Origin: Cellulomonas sp. PhB150
GTDB lineage: Bacteria; Actinomycetota; Actinomycetes; Actinomycetales; Cellulomonadaceae
DNA length: 64,000 bases
Assembly: GCF_003755175.1 (NCBI RefSeq)
Contig: NZ_RKHX01000003.1
Span: 1-64,000 of the forward strand
Direction of reading: 5' to 3'
The position numbers and the translations under genes were made by a program. A model generated the notes under the pieces. That model saw nothing but the letters and a program-made list of their open reading frames with translations, was not told the DNA's origin and made no database searches. Shown here piece by piece: positions 40,845-51,805 of this stretch; within the stretch, counting starts at the first letter, position 1; each line of letters opens with the position of its first letter.

Positions 40845-43115
40845 ATGTCCACCTTCACCGGCTTCCTGCGGTCGCGCTCCGACGACGATCTCGTCGCGCT
40901 GCTGCGTGGCCGCCCGGACCTCGCCACCCCCTCGCCGACGACCATCGCCTCGCTGGGAGTGCGCGCGACGAGCCGCGGGAGCCTGGAGCGCGCGCTGGCC
41001 TCGGTCGACGCCGGGGTGCTGCAGGTGCTCGAGGCCGTCGTCGCACTCGGGCCCGACGCAGACGTCCGGGCGGCGATCGCGGACACCCCCGCGGGCGTGG
41101 TGCTCGTCGACTCCGCGCTCGAGCGCGCCGGCGAGCTCGCCCTGCTGTTCCGCGACGAAGACGGCCTGCACCCGGCCCCGGGCCTGGCCGAGCTGCTCGG
41201 CCCGTACCCCGCCGGCCTGGCGCCCGCGTCACCGACCGACCCACCGGGCGACGTCGTCGACGTGCTGCCCGACGCACCGGCCGGCGTCGCCCCGGTCCTC
41301 GAGGCGCTCACGTGGGGACCGCCCGTGGGCCTGGCTCCGTCCAACGCCACCGCGACCGCCGCGGCGGTCGACTGGATGGTCCGCCGCCGCCTGCTCGTGA
41401 TGGGCGACGGCCGGCACGTCGTGCTCCCCCGCACCGTGGCGCTGGCGCTGCGCTCGGGCCGCACGCACCGCGCCGCCGCCCTCGCGCCGCAGCCGCACTT
41501 CGCCACCCGGCTGCCCGCGACCGTCGCGGCGGAGTCGACCGACGCGGGCGAGCGCATCGTCCGCCTCGTCGCCCAGCTCGGCCGCGTCTGGGAGGAGAGC
41601 CCCGCCGGGGTGCTCCGCTCGGGAGGTCTGGGCGTGCGCGAGCTGCGTCGCGTGGCCGCCGAGCTCGAGGTCGACGAGCGGCTGGCCGCGCTGGTCGTCG
41701 AGCTGGCCGCCGCCGCCGGGCTCGTGGGCGACGACGGCGAGGAGCTGCCGTCGTTCGTCCCCACCGTCGCGATGGACGAGTGGTCGCTCGCGCCCGTCGC
41801 CACCCGGTGGGCGCTGCTCGCCTCGACGTGGCTCGCGACCAGCCGCACGCCGTGGCTCGTCGGCGGGCGCGACGAGGCCGGCACGGTCCGCCCGGCGCTG
41901 AGCCCGGACCTGCACCGCGCGTGGGCCCCCCGCCTGCGCCGGTCGGTGCTCGGCATGCTCGCGGCCCAGCCCGCCGGCGCCGCGCCCGACGCCGACGCCG
42001 TGCTCGAGGTGCTGGCGTGGCGCACGCCGCGGTCGGTGCCGCCGGTGTCCGCCGTGGCCGCCGTGCTGGCCGAGGCCGCCGACGTAGGCGTGCTGGGCGC
42101 GGGTGCGCTCTCGGACGCCGGCCGGGCCCTGCTCTCGTCGGCCGACGAGGCGGCGGCGACCTTCGAGGCGACGCTGCCCCCCTCGCTCGACGAGATCCTG
42201 CTGCAGGGCGACCTCACCGGCATCGTCCCGGGCCGGCCGAGCGACGAGCTCGAGTCCCTCATCGCCCGCACGGCGCGCGTCGAGTCCCGCGGCGGCGCGG
42301 TGACCGTCCGCTTCACGGCGGACACCGTGCGCCTCGCGTTCGACGACGGCGCGACCGCCGAGGGGCTCCTGGCCGAGCTCGCACGGTTCGCGCGCGGGCC
42401 CGTGCCCCAGCCGCTCGAGTACCTGGTGCGCGACGCCGCGCGCCGGCACGGCCGCCTGCGTGCGGGCGCCGCCTCGAGCTACCTGCGCAGCGACGACCCC
42501 GCGCTGCTGGCCGGGCTGGTCGACAACCCCAAGCTGTCCGGGCTCGGCCTGTTCACGCTCGCGCCGACGGTGCTCGCCGCGCAGGCGCCGACGCGCGAGC
42601 TCATCGACGCCCTGCGCGCGCAGGGGCTCGCGCCCGCCGCCGAGACGCCCGACGGGCACGTCCTGCACGTGGCGCGGGAGGTGCGGCGGGTCGGCCGGCG
42701 CGGCCGGGCCGCCGCGAGCCGGCGCGCCGGCACCGAGGCACCGGCCCAGGCCACCGCCGCCGAGCTCACTGCTCTGGTCGCCCGGCTGCGGGCACCCGAG
42801 CCCGTCGCGCCGGCACGCGCGCCCGCCCCGGCCGCCGACGACGGAACAGACGAGCCCGGCGACGCGTTGCTGCTCCTGCGCGAGGCGGTCGCCGAGAAGG
42901 CGGACGTGTGGGTCGAGCTGGTGGGCCCCACGGGCAGACCGGAACGCCGGCTGCTGCGGCCCCTGCGCATCGACGGAGGACGGCTGCGCGCCGCCGACGT
43001 GCAGCGCGAGTCCGAGCTGACCGTCGCGGTGCACCGCATCGCGTCCGTCCGCCGCGCCCGACCCGTCGCCGCGCCCGAGAGCGACGACGGCATCGCAGAC
43101 GAGGAGACCGCGTGA
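40845..43115 (+). CDS. Helicase-associated domain protein upstream of XPB
   Basis: 756 residues from the ATG at 40845. The family is actinobacterial 'helicase-associated domain-containing protein' (Helicase_C_3-type): FLRSRSDDDLVALLRGRPDLATPSPTTIASLGVRATSRGSLERALASVDAGVLQVLEAV at the start, then PPSLDEILLQGDLTGIVPGRPSDELESLIARTARVESRGGAVTVRFT and a basic Ala/Arg segment. No helicase motor motifs are present. The stop overlaps the XPB start by 4 bp (GTGA), so it is cotranslated with that helicase and probably acts with it in DNA repair or transcription-linked unwinding. Confidence 0.85.
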   Translation: MSTFTGFLRSRSDDDLVALLRGRPDLATPSPTTIASLGVRATSRGSLERALASVDAGVLQVLEAVVALGPDADVRAAIADTPAGVVLVDSALERAGELALLFRDEDGLHPAPGLAELLGPYPAGLAPASPTDPPGDVVDVLPDAPAGVAPVLEALTWGPPVGLAPSNATATAAAVDWMVRRRLLVMGDGRHVVLPRTVALALRSGRTHRAAALAPQPHFATRLPATVAAESTDAGERIVRLVAQLGRVWEESPAGVLRSGGLGVRELRRVAAELEVDERLAALVVELAAAAGLVGDDGEELPSFVPTVAMDEWSLAPVATRWALLASTWLATSRTPWLVGGRDEAGTVRPALSPDLHRAWAPRLRRSVLGMLAAQPAGAAPDADAVLEVLAWRTPRSVPPVSAVAAVLAEAADVGVLGAGALSDAGRALLSSADEAAATFEATLPPSLDEILLQGDLTGIVPGRPSDELESLIARTARVESRGGAVTVRFTADTVRLAFDDGATAEGLLAELARFARGPVPQPLEYLVRDAARRHGRLRAGAASSYLRSDDPALLAGLVDNPKLSGLGLFTLAPTVLAAQAPTRELIDALRAQGLAPAAETPDGHVLHVAREVRRVGRRGRAAASRRAGTEAPAQATAAELTALVARLRAPEPVAPARAPAPAADDGTDEPGDALLLLREAVAEKADVWVELVGPTGRPERRLLRPLRIDGGRLRAADVQRESELTVAVHRIASVRRARPVAAPESDDGIADEETA

Positions 43116-44770
43116 CCAACGGCCCGCTGATCGTGCAGAGCGACAAGACCCTGCTGCTGGAGGTCGACCACGACCAGGCAGACGCCTGCCGCCGCGCGAT
43201 CGCCCCGTTCGCCGAGCTCGAGCGTGCGCCCGAGCACGTCCACACCTACCGACTGACCCCGCTCGGCCTGTGGAACGCGCGCGCCGCGGGCCACGACGCC
43301 GAGCAGGTCGTCGACGTGCTGCTGCAGTACAGCCGCTACCCGGTCCCGCACGCGCTGCTCGTCGACGTCGCCGACATCATGTCCCGCTACGGGCGCCTGC
43401 AGCTCGTGCAGGACCCGGTGCACGGCCTCGTCCTGCACGCCCTGGACGCCGCGGTGCTCGCCGAGGTCACCCGCTCCAAGCGGACCGCGGGCCTGCTCGG
43501 CACGCGGCTGGACGACACCGACGTCGTCGTCCACCCCTCCGAGCGCGGCCACCTCAAGCAGGTGCTGCTCAAGCTCGGCTGGCCCGCCGAGGACCTGGCG
43601 GGCTACGTCGACGGCGAGGCGCACGCGATCTCGCTCGACGAGGCCGGCTGGCAGCTGCGGCCGTACCAGAAGCAGGCCGTCGAGGGGTTCTGGCACGGGG
43701 GCTCGGGGGTCGTGGTGCTCCCCTGCGGGGCCGGCAAGACGCTCGTCGGCGCGGGTGCGATGGCCAAGTCGTCGACCACGACGCTCATCCTCGTGACCAA
43801 CACGGTCTCCGCGCGGCAGTGGCGCGACGAGCTGATCAAGCGCACGTCGCTGACCGAGGACGAGATCGGCGAGTACTCCGGCGCCCGCAAGGAGATCCGG
43901 CCGGTCACGATCGCGACCTACCAGGTCCTGACCACCAAGCGGAAGGGCGTCTACACGCACCTCGAGCTGCTCGACGCCCGCGACTGGGGCCTGGTCGTCT
44001 ACGACGAGGTGCACCTGCTGCCGGCGCCGATCTTCCGCATGACGGCCGACCTGCAGGCTCGTCGGCGCCTCGGGCTGACCGCGACGCTCGTCCGCGAGGA
44101 CGGCCGCGAGGACGAGGTGTTCTCGCTCATCGGGCCCAAGCGGTTCGACGCGCCGTGGAAGGACATCGAGGCGCAGGGGTACATCGCGCCCGCCGACTGC
44201 GTCGAGGTGCGCCTGACGCTCCCCGACCGCGACCGCATGCTCTACGCGACCGCCGAGCCCGAGGACAAGTACCGCCTCGCCGCCACCGCTCCGGGCAAGA
44301 ACCACGTGGTGGAGAAGCTCGTCGCGAAGCACGCGGGCGACCAGATCCTCGTCATCGGGCAGTACCTCGACCAGCTCGACGAGCTCGCCGAGCACCTGCA
44401 GGCCGACCTCATCACGGGCCAGACCCCCGTGGGCGAGCGGCAGCGGCTGTTCGACGCGTTCCGCACCGGGGAGATCCACAAGCTGGTGGTGTCCAAGGTC
44501 GCGAACTTCTCGATCGACCTGCCCGAGGCGTCCGTCGCGATCCAGGTGTCCGGCTCGTTCGGCTCGCGCCAGGAGGAGGCGCAGCGGCTCGGCCGGATCA
44601 TGCGCCCCAAGGGCGACGGCCGCACCGCGCACTTCTACACGGTCGTCGCGCGCGACACCGTGGACCAGGAGTTCGCCGCCCACCGCCAGCGCTTCCTCGC
44701 GGAGCAGGGCTACGCGTACACGATCGTGGACGCGGAGGACCTGGGCATCGGCGAGCCCGCCACCGACTGA
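43112..44770 (+). CDS. XPB-type DNA repair helicase
   Basis: 552 residues from the GTG at 43112-43114. SF2 helicase of the XPB/Ssl2 type known in actinobacteria: Walker A VVLPCGAGKTLVG (GAGKT at 206-210), DEVH box at about 298-301, GLTATLVREDGREDE (motif III region, with the RED of XPB) and the C-terminal SGSFGSRQEEAQRLGRIMRPKGDGRTAHFYTVV, including motif VI QRLGR. It uses ATP to open DNA. Bacterial XPB has 3'-5' helicase activity in the family. It is translationally coupled to the helicase-associated gene. Confidence 0.97.
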   Translation: MTNGPLIVQSDKTLLLEVDHDQADACRRAIAPFAELERAPEHVHTYRLTPLGLWNARAAGHDAEQVVDVLLQYSRYPVPHALLVDVADIMSRYGRLQLVQDPVHGLVLHALDAAVLAEVTRSKRTAGLLGTRLDDTDVVVHPSERGHLKQVLLKLGWPAEDLAGYVDGEAHAISLDEAGWQLRPYQKQAVEGFWHGGSGVVVLPCGAGKTLVGAGAMAKSSTTTLILVTNTVSARQWRDELIKRTSLTEDEIGEYSGARKEIRPVTIATYQVLTTKRKGVYTHLELLDARDWGLVVYDEVHLLPAPIFRMTADLQARRRLGLTATLVREDGREDEVFSLIGPKRFDAPWKDIEAQGYIAPADCVEVRLTLPDRDRMLYATAEPEDKYRLAATAPGKNHVVEKLVAKHAGDQILVIGQYLDQLDELAEHLQADLITGQTPVGERQRLFDAFRTGEIHKLVVSKVANFSIDLPEASVAIQVSGSFGSRQEEAQRLGRIMRPKGDGRTAHFYTVVARDTVDQEFAAHRQRFLAEQGYAYTIVDAEDLGIGEPATD

Positions 44771-44791
44771 CGGCTGCCCCCGCTGCGCACC

Positions 44792-44840
44792 CGTGGGTGT
44801 GCGACGCGCCGCGCCCGGTGCGGCGTGTCGCACACCCACG
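44792..44840. terminator. Strong hairpin between XPB and ABC-F genes
   Basis: Arms 44792-44812 and 44820-44840 are 21 nt each and pair with one G:U wobble around a 7-nt loop. They begin 22 bp past the XPB stop. No T-run follows. It probably terminates the helicase operon before the ABC-F gene. Confidence 0.75.
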
Positions 44841-44913
44841 CGCACACCTGCTCGGCGCCGAGCTGCTGATCGCCGCGGGAAACGAGTGGCGCACGTCAGG
44901 GAGAATGGGTGGC

Positions 44914-46566
<1,653 letters not shown>

Positions 46567-46571
46567 GGCTG

Positions 46572-47303
46572 TCAGGCGTCGACGCGCTGCTCGGCCGTCG
46601 CGCGCACGTGGTCGACGAAGCCGCCGACCAGCGTCTCGCCGATCTCGACGAGCTCCGCCTCGCGCGCGGCGTAGTCGGCCAGGAGCGCCTCGGTGTCGAC
46701 GCCGCCGTCCCACGTCGCCCAGTCGCGCAGCGTCGTCGTCGAGGCCTCGGGGTGGAACTGCACGCCCCACGCCGAGCCGATCCGGAACGCCTGGTACGGG
46801 TACTGGTTGGACGACGCGAGCCACACCGCACCGGCCGGCAGGTCCACGACCGCGTCGGAGTGGAGCGTCGGCTGCCACGTGACGCGGCGCTCGGACAGCC
46901 CCGCGACGAGCGGCCCGAGCACGGCGTCGGACACCGCCTCGTGGCGCCAGAAGATCGGCACGACGCCGGCCTCGGTCCCGGGCGGGGCGGCCACGGCCAC
47001 CTGGCCGCCGCGGGCGACCGCGAGCAGCTGCGCGCCGAGGCAGATGCCGAGCGTGGGGACGCCGGAGCGCGAGGCGTCGGCGAGCAGCGCGCGCAGGGTG
47101 GGCAGCCACGGGGCCACCTCGTCGTCGTACGCGTTCTGGTGCCCGCCGAGGACGACGAGGCCGTCGCCCAGCTCGGCCACGGAGGGAAGGGTCTCGCCGA
47201 GGTCGGCGCGGACCACTCGGAGGGTCGCGTCCTGCAGCCAGCCCTCGAGGCGGTCGAGCGGCACGTCCGGCGCGTTCTGCACCACGGTCAGCACGAAAGT
47301 CAC
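46572..47303 (-). CDS. Class I glutamine amidotransferase-like protein
   Basis: 243 residues from GTG 47301-47303; GTG 47292-47294 and an ATG at 47357 are alternatives, and no clear ribosome site decides. Nucleophile elbow GICLGAQLLAVA (Cys), conserved HPEAS (His-Glu) near the C-terminal third and the LVVLGGHQNAY oxyanion segment show a GATase1 fold of the GuaA-glutaminase type standing alone. It could be an amidase or transferase accessory. The substrate is unknown. It converges on the ABC-F gene with 5 bp between stops. Confidence 0.88.
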   Translation of the reverse strand: MTFVLTVVQNAPDVPLDRLEGWLQDATLRVVRADLGETLPSVAELGDGLVVLGGHQNAYDDEVAPWLPTLRALLADASRSGVPTLGICLGAQLLAVARGGQVAVAAPPGTEAGVVPIFWRHEAVSDAVLGPLVAGLSERRVTWQPTLHSDAVVDLPAGAVWLASSNQYPYQAFRIGSAWGVQFHPEASTTTLRDWATWDGGVDTEALLADYAAREAELVEIGETLVGGFVDHVRATAEQRVDA

Positions 47304-47407
47304 CGTTCGACGGTACCGCCGGGGTGGCCCTCGTCCGAAATGCCGGAAGCCATTCATGTCCGGGTGGCGTCCAGGAAACTCTCAGCGTCCCGGGCCATGA
47401 TCGGTGC

Positions 47408-48130
47408 ATGACTGCGCACGAGCCCGAGGCGACGCTCCTGGTCGTCGACGACGAGCCGAACATCCGCGAGCTGCTGGCGACGTCGCTGCGGTTCGCCGGG
47501 TTCGACGTCCACTCCGCCGCCGACGGCGCCTCCGCGCTGCGTCTCGCACGCGAGGTCGAGCCCGACCTCCTGGTGCTCGACGTGATGCTCCCGGACATGG
47601 ACGGCTTCACGGTCACGCGGCGCCTGCGCGAGAAGGGCCAGCACACGCCGGTCCTGTTCCTCACGGCGCGCGACGACACCGCGGACAAGGTGCAGGGCCT
47701 GACGGTCGGGGGCGACGACTACGTCACCAAGCCGTTCAGCCTGGAGGAGGTCGTCGCCCGGATCCGCGCGATCCTGCGGCGCACCGGCCCCGACCGCGAC
47801 GACGACGCGCGCATCCTGCGGTACGCGGACCTCGAGCTGGACGACGACTCGCACGAGGTGCGCCGCGCGGGCCAGGAGATCGAGCTGTCCCCCACCGAGT
47901 TCAAGCTCCTGCGCTACCTCATGCTCAACCCCGGCCGCGTCCTGTCGAAGGCGCAGATCCTCGACCACGTGTGGCAGTACGACTGGGGCGGCGACGCGAA
48001 CATCGTCGAGTCCTACATCTCCTACCTGCGCCGCAAGGTGGACCAGGTCGACGGCCCGTCCGGCGAGCGGCTGCCTCCCCTGATCCACACCAAGCGGGGC
48101 GTGGGCTACCTGCTGCGCGCGACGGCATGA
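47408..48130 (+). CDS. OmpR/PhoB-family response regulator
   Basis: 240 residues from the ATG at 47408. Receiver domain: VVDDE acidic pair at about 13-16, phospho-Asp58 in LLVLDVMLPDMDG, Thr in LFLTARD and Lys in YVTKPFS. The DNA-binding winged helix (LELDDDSHEVRRAGQEIELSPTEFKLLRYLMLNPGRVLSKAQILDHVWQYDWGGDANIVESYISYLRRKVD) is of OmpR type. Paired with the sensor kinase by a 4-bp overlap. Its 80-bp upstream region contains GGAAACTCTCAGC, which could be part of an autoregulatory site, but I did not find a second copy. Confidence 0.96.
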   Translation: MTAHEPEATLLVVDDEPNIRELLATSLRFAGFDVHSAADGASALRLAREVEPDLLVLDVMLPDMDGFTVTRRLREKGQHTPVLFLTARDDTADKVQGLTVGGDDYVTKPFSLEEVVARIRAILRRTGPDRDDDARILRYADLELDDDSHEVRRAGQEIELSPTEFKLLRYLMLNPGRVLSKAQILDHVWQYDWGGDANIVESYISYLRRKVDQVDGPSGERLPPLIHTKRGVGYLLRATA

Positions 48131-49665
48131 CGGCGGAGGCCCCGCTCGCGCCGGCCCCACCCGCCGCCAGGACCCGCCGGTTCGCGCGGACCCGCGCGCG
48201 GTGGGACCGGATGCCGCTCGTCGGCCGCCTGATCAGCATCACCACCGTGCTGCTGGCCGTCGGCCTGCTCGTCGCGGGGGCGGTCGCGACGACCCTGCTC
48301 CAGCGCAGCCTGATCGACCAGATCGACAGCAAGCTGCAGACCGAGGGCGTGGCGTCGGCGAAGTCGACGTTCAACCCGTTCGGCGCCGGCAGCGACGAGT
48401 CCCACGTGCCGACGGACTACTACCTGCAGCTCACCGACCTCGACGGGGTGCCCGCGCACTACGTCCGCGAGAGCGTGAGCGACACCTGGGGCACTCCGAA
48501 GGTCCCGGCCTACACGGTCGACGAGGCGCTCGCCCGTCACGGCGAGCCGTTCACGGTCGACTCCGACCAGGCGGGCTCGTCGTGGCGCGTCGTCGTCTAC
48601 CCGGTGACGCAGGGTCAGCAGCTCGTCGGCACGATCGCCGTCGGGCTGCCGCTCGGGGGCGTCCAGGAGACCGTGCGGACGATGCTCCTCGTCCTGGTGT
48701 TCAGCGGCATCGCGATCGTCGCGGCCGGCGCGCTCGCCGGGCGCTGGGCGGTCCGCCGCTCGCTGCGCCCGCTGCGCGAGATCGAGGCGACCGCCGAGGC
48801 CATCGCCGACGGCGACCTGACCCAGCGCGTCCCCGCGGCGCCGGCCTCGACCGAGGTCGGCCGCCTGGGCGCGGCCCTCAACACGATGCTCGCCCAGATC
48901 GAGCAGGCCTTCGACGCGCGCACGACCTCCGAGGCCCGCATGCGCCGGTTCGTCGCCGACGCCTCGCACGAGCTGCGCACGCCACTCGCGAGCATCCGCG
49001 GCTACGGCGAGCTGTACCGGATGGGCGCCCTGACCGAGCGCGAGCAGGTCGACGACACGATGCGCCGGATCGAGGACTCCGCGACCCGCATGGGCGGGCT
49101 CGTCGAGGACCTGCTCTCCCTGGCCCGGCTCGACGAGGGCCGACCGCTGCAGAGCACGCCGGTCGACCTCACCGTGCTGGCCGCGGACGCGCTCAGCGAC
49201 CTGCACGCCCTGGACCCGAGCCGGACCCCGCGACTCGTGCCGCTCGTCGAGGGCGCGTCGACCGGACCGTGCGTCGTGGTCGGCGACGAGCCGCGCCTGC
49301 GCCAGGTGCTGAGCAACCTCGTCGGCAACGCGGCCCGGCACACGCCGCCCGGCACCGCGGTGGAGATCGCGGTCGGCACGGACGGCGAGCACGGCGTCCT
49401 TGAGGTCCGCGACCACGGCCCCGGGATCGACCCCGAGCACGCCGCCCGGGTGTTCGAGCGGTTCTACCGCGTCGACGCCTCGCGCGGGCGCTCGTCGGGC
49501 GGCTCGGGGCTCGGCATGGCGATCGTGGCCGCGATCGTCGCCGCGCACGAGGGCTCGGTCGCGCTGTTCGAGACGCCCGGCGGCGGCACCACCGTCCGGG
49601 TCGCGCTCCCGATCGGGGGAGCACCGGTGCCCGACCGACCGTCGACCGCGAGCCCCGGCTTCTGA
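48127..49665 (+). CDS. Membrane sensor histidine kinase
   Basis: 512 residues from the ATG at 48127. TM1 is at about 33-57, an extracytoplasmic sensor of about 125 residues follows, TM2 is at about 185-208, then a HAMP domain. HisKA has phospho-His281 in ADASHELRTPLASIRGY. The HATPase carries N box QVLSNLVGNAARHTP, G1 VRDHGPGID and G2 SGGSGLGMAIV. TcrY/PrrB-like in architecture. Stimulus unknown. The acidic extracytoplasmic domain has no recognisable fold name. It overlaps its response-regulator gene by 4 bp. Confidence 0.96.
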   Translation: MTAEAPLAPAPPAARTRRFARTRARWDRMPLVGRLISITTVLLAVGLLVAGAVATTLLQRSLIDQIDSKLQTEGVASAKSTFNPFGAGSDESHVPTDYYLQLTDLDGVPAHYVRESVSDTWGTPKVPAYTVDEALARHGEPFTVDSDQAGSSWRVVVYPVTQGQQLVGTIAVGLPLGGVQETVRTMLLVLVFSGIAIVAAGALAGRWAVRRSLRPLREIEATAEAIADGDLTQRVPAAPASTEVGRLGAALNTMLAQIEQAFDARTTSEARMRRFVADASHELRTPLASIRGYGELYRMGALTEREQVDDTMRRIEDSATRMGGLVEDLLSLARLDEGRPLQSTPVDLTVLAADALSDLHALDPSRTPRLVPLVEGASTGPCVVVGDEPRLRQVLSNLVGNAARHTPPGTAVEIAVGTDGEHGVLEVRDHGPGIDPEHAARVFERFYRVDASRGRSSGGSGLGMAIVAAIVAAHEGSVALFETPGGGTTVRVALPIGGAPVPDRPSTASPGF

Positions 49666-49764
49666 TCCGCGTCGTCGAGCGCCGCGCGACGCCCGAACCG
49701 GCTCACATCGCCGCGCGGCCGGGGCTACGATGGCGCGTCCTAGTCACCGTCGTGAGGTTTTTCC

Positions 49765-50502
49765 ATGGGCGTCCATGACGCACCGCAGTGGTTGCTGTCG
49801 GCCTTCCAGCGCAGCGCACGCGGAGCCGGTGCCACCGCGCCGGACGAGCAGATCCGTGACGTAGGGCAGGTGCTCGTCGACCGCTGGTCGGAGCCCGGCC
49901 GCGAGTTCCACAACCTCAAGCACCTCGTCGACGTGCTGGTCCGCGTCGACGAGCTCGCCGAGGAGACGCACGAGCCGGACCTGGTGCGCCTCGCGGCCTG
50001 GTACCACGGCGTCGTCTTCGACTCGGCCGGCTCCAAGTCCTACGCGAACAAGGGCGGCGAGGACGAGGCCGCGAGCGCCGGCTTCGCCCGGTCCGAGCTC
50101 GTCGGGCTCGGCGTGCCCGACGAGCGCGCGGAGCGTGTGCACGACCTCGTGGTGGCGCTGGTGCGGCACTCGCCGGACCCCAACGACTTCGACTGCGCCG
50201 TCCTGTGCGACGCCGACCTCGCGATGCTCGCCGCCGAGCCGCAGCGCTACAAGGCGTACCTGCACGACGTGCGCGCCGAGTACGCGCACCTGCCCGTCGA
50301 GGACTACGTCCGGGCCCGCATCCGCATCCTGAAGAAGCTGCTGGCACGCCCGACCCTGTTCTCCTCGCCGCTCGGTGCGGCGTGGGAGGAGCCCGCGCGG
50401 CAGAACGTGTCCGCCGAGCTGCAGCGGCTCGAGAAGGAGCAGGCGAAGTTCGAGGCCCAGCTGGCCGACGAGGCACCGCAGCAGACCGCCACCGGATCCT
50501 GA
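49765..50502 (+). CDS. HD-superfamily metal-dependent hydrolase
   Basis: 245 residues from the ATG at 49765. The predicted HD fold (COG4339-like) has EFHNLKHLVDVL and AAWYHGVVFDSAG with His and Asp ligands, EDEAASAGFAR with its conserved acidic residues, and the final Asp in CAVLCDADLAML. Typical partners of this group hydrolyse nucleotides or phosphate esters, but the substrate is not assigned. The last about 45 residues form a charged coiled coil (LQRLEKEQAKFEAQL). No operon partner is evident. Confidence 0.85.
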   Translation: MGVHDAPQWLLSAFQRSARGAGATAPDEQIRDVGQVLVDRWSEPGREFHNLKHLVDVLVRVDELAEETHEPDLVRLAAWYHGVVFDSAGSKSYANKGGEDEAASAGFARSELVGLGVPDERAERVHDLVVALVRHSPDPNDFDCAVLCDADLAMLAAEPQRYKAYLHDVRAEYAHLPVEDYVRARIRILKKLLARPTLFSSPLGAAWEEPARQNVSAELQRLEKEQAKFEAQLADEAPQQTATGS

Positions 50503-50657
50503 CCCTGGTGGCCCCGGTCGGCCGTCGAGCCGACCACAGCCTGCCGCGGGGCGCTGCCCGTCCACCGATGTCGGGCGACCGCGTCCGGACGACGTCGGCC
50601 CCGCCTAGCGTCGATCCGAGGGACGCGCCGACCGGGCGCGGCCGGTGAGGAGGCAGC

Positions 50658-50951
50658 ATGAGCAGGTACGAGGTCGACAGCACCCAGGTCACCGCAGCGG
50701 CAGCCGCGGTCCAGACGCGGGCGGCGACGATCCGGACGGAGGTCGCCGGGATGCAGCGCCAGCTCACGGCGCTGCAGGACAGCTGGCGCGGGTCGGCCGC
50801 GACCCAGTTCGCGGCGGTCCTGCACGAGTGGTCCGCCGCGTCCACGCGGCTCGACCACGCGCTCGGCCAGATCAGCCACGCGATGCAGGCGGCCGGGCAG
50901 ACCTACGCGGAGGCCGAGACCCAGGCGGCCCGCATGTTCACGCCGTCGTGA
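50658..50951 (+). CDS. WXG100-family protein (ESAT-6-like)
   Basis: 97 residues from the ATG at 50658 (GAGGAGG upstream). It forms the helical hairpin with a WRG turn (QLTALQDSWRGSAATQFAAVLHEW), the family WXG motif. The conserved spacing and helix pattern (VTAAAAAVQTRAATIRTEVAGM, ARMFTPS at the end) fit WXG100. These are normally secreted by an ESX/type VII system in pairs, but no EccC, EccB or second WXG partner lies in the window. So it is a solitary, possibly orphan substrate. Confidence 0.9.
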   Translation: MSRYEVDSTQVTAAAAAVQTRAATIRTEVAGMQRQLTALQDSWRGSAATQFAAVLHEWSAASTRLDHALGQISHAMQAAGQTYAEAETQAARMFTPS

Positions 50952-51077
50952 CCCGGAGCTCGCGAGCCGTCGGGCCACGCGCGGTCTGCGCCGCCCAGGT
51001 CTCCGCGACGGATCGGCGGAGTCGAGAGCCGAGGTGAGCGCGCGCCGGTGCGCGGTGCGGGCACCTACGCTCGAGGG

Positions 51078-51356
51078 ATGACCGTGCTCGTCGACCCGCC
51101 GATGTGGCCGCGGCACGACCGCCTCTGGGCCCACCTCGTGAGCGACTCGTCCCTCGCGGAGCTGCACGCCTTCGCCGAGCGCGCCGGTCTGCCCGAGCGC
51201 AGCTTCGACCTCGACCACTACGACATCCCGGACGCGCGGTACGACGAGCTCGTCGGCCTCGGCGCCGTCCCGGTCAGCGCTGGTGACCTCATCCGCCGGC
51301 TGCGCGCGTCAGGTCTGCGCATCCCCGCACGGGACCGGGAGCCGCACCCGCACTGA
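51078..51356 (+). CDS. DUF4031 protein
   Basis: 92 residues from the ATG at 51078. Short acidic/basic actinobacterial protein: MTVLVDPPMWPRHDRLWAHLVSDSSLAELHAFAERAGLPERSFDLDHYDIPDARYDELV, the DUF4031 pattern. Function unknown. It sits after the WXG100 gene with a 126-bp gap and converges on the small membrane gene. Confidence 0.85.
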   Translation: MTVLVDPPMWPRHDRLWAHLVSDSSLAELHAFAERAGLPERSFDLDHYDIPDARYDELVGLGAVPVSAGDLIRRLRASGLRIPARDREPHPH

Positions 51357-51364
51357 GCCCGGCG

Positions 51365-51661
51365 TCAGTCCGGCGGCAGCGCGACCGGCTGCGGGGCTGA
51401 CGGGAGCACCACTCGCGAGTCCGCAGCCGACGGGAGCACGGTCGGGGAGTCGTCGCGCGGAGCCCGGCGGGCGGACGCGAGCGGGATGAGCGCGGGCCGC
51501 TCACCGGTGGGCTCCATCACCACCCGCACCAGCAGCACGACCGCGTAGACCACCACGGGCGCGACGGCGAGCAGGGGCCGGAAGAAGCTGCGCGCCTCGA
51601 CCACCCAGATCAGGATCGCAAGCACCCCCGCACCCACGCCCCACAGCACCGCTCGTCGCAT
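51365..51661 (-). CDS. Small two-helix membrane protein
   Basis: 98 residues. An N-terminal hydrophobic helix (about 7-23) and a second (about 29-48) are separated by VEARSFFRP; the rest is a Pro/Ser-rich tail. No family recognised. No operon. Function unknown. Confidence 0.6.
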   Translation of the reverse strand: MRRAVLWGVGAGVLAILIWVVEARSFFRPLLAVAPVVVYAVVLLVRVVMEPTGERPALIPLASARRAPRDDSPTVLPSAADSRVVLPSAPQPVALPPD

Positions 51662-51805
51662 CGTCGGCCCCCAGCCGTCGAGTCCTTTCCGGGACCGTAC
51701 CGCCGACCTCCGACACGATGACAGCGTTTACCCGACCGGGCTCGGTCGGGCTGTCCCGCAGGATCACGCGGAAGGAGCGCTGAACCGTGACCCGGGAGCG
51801 CGGCC

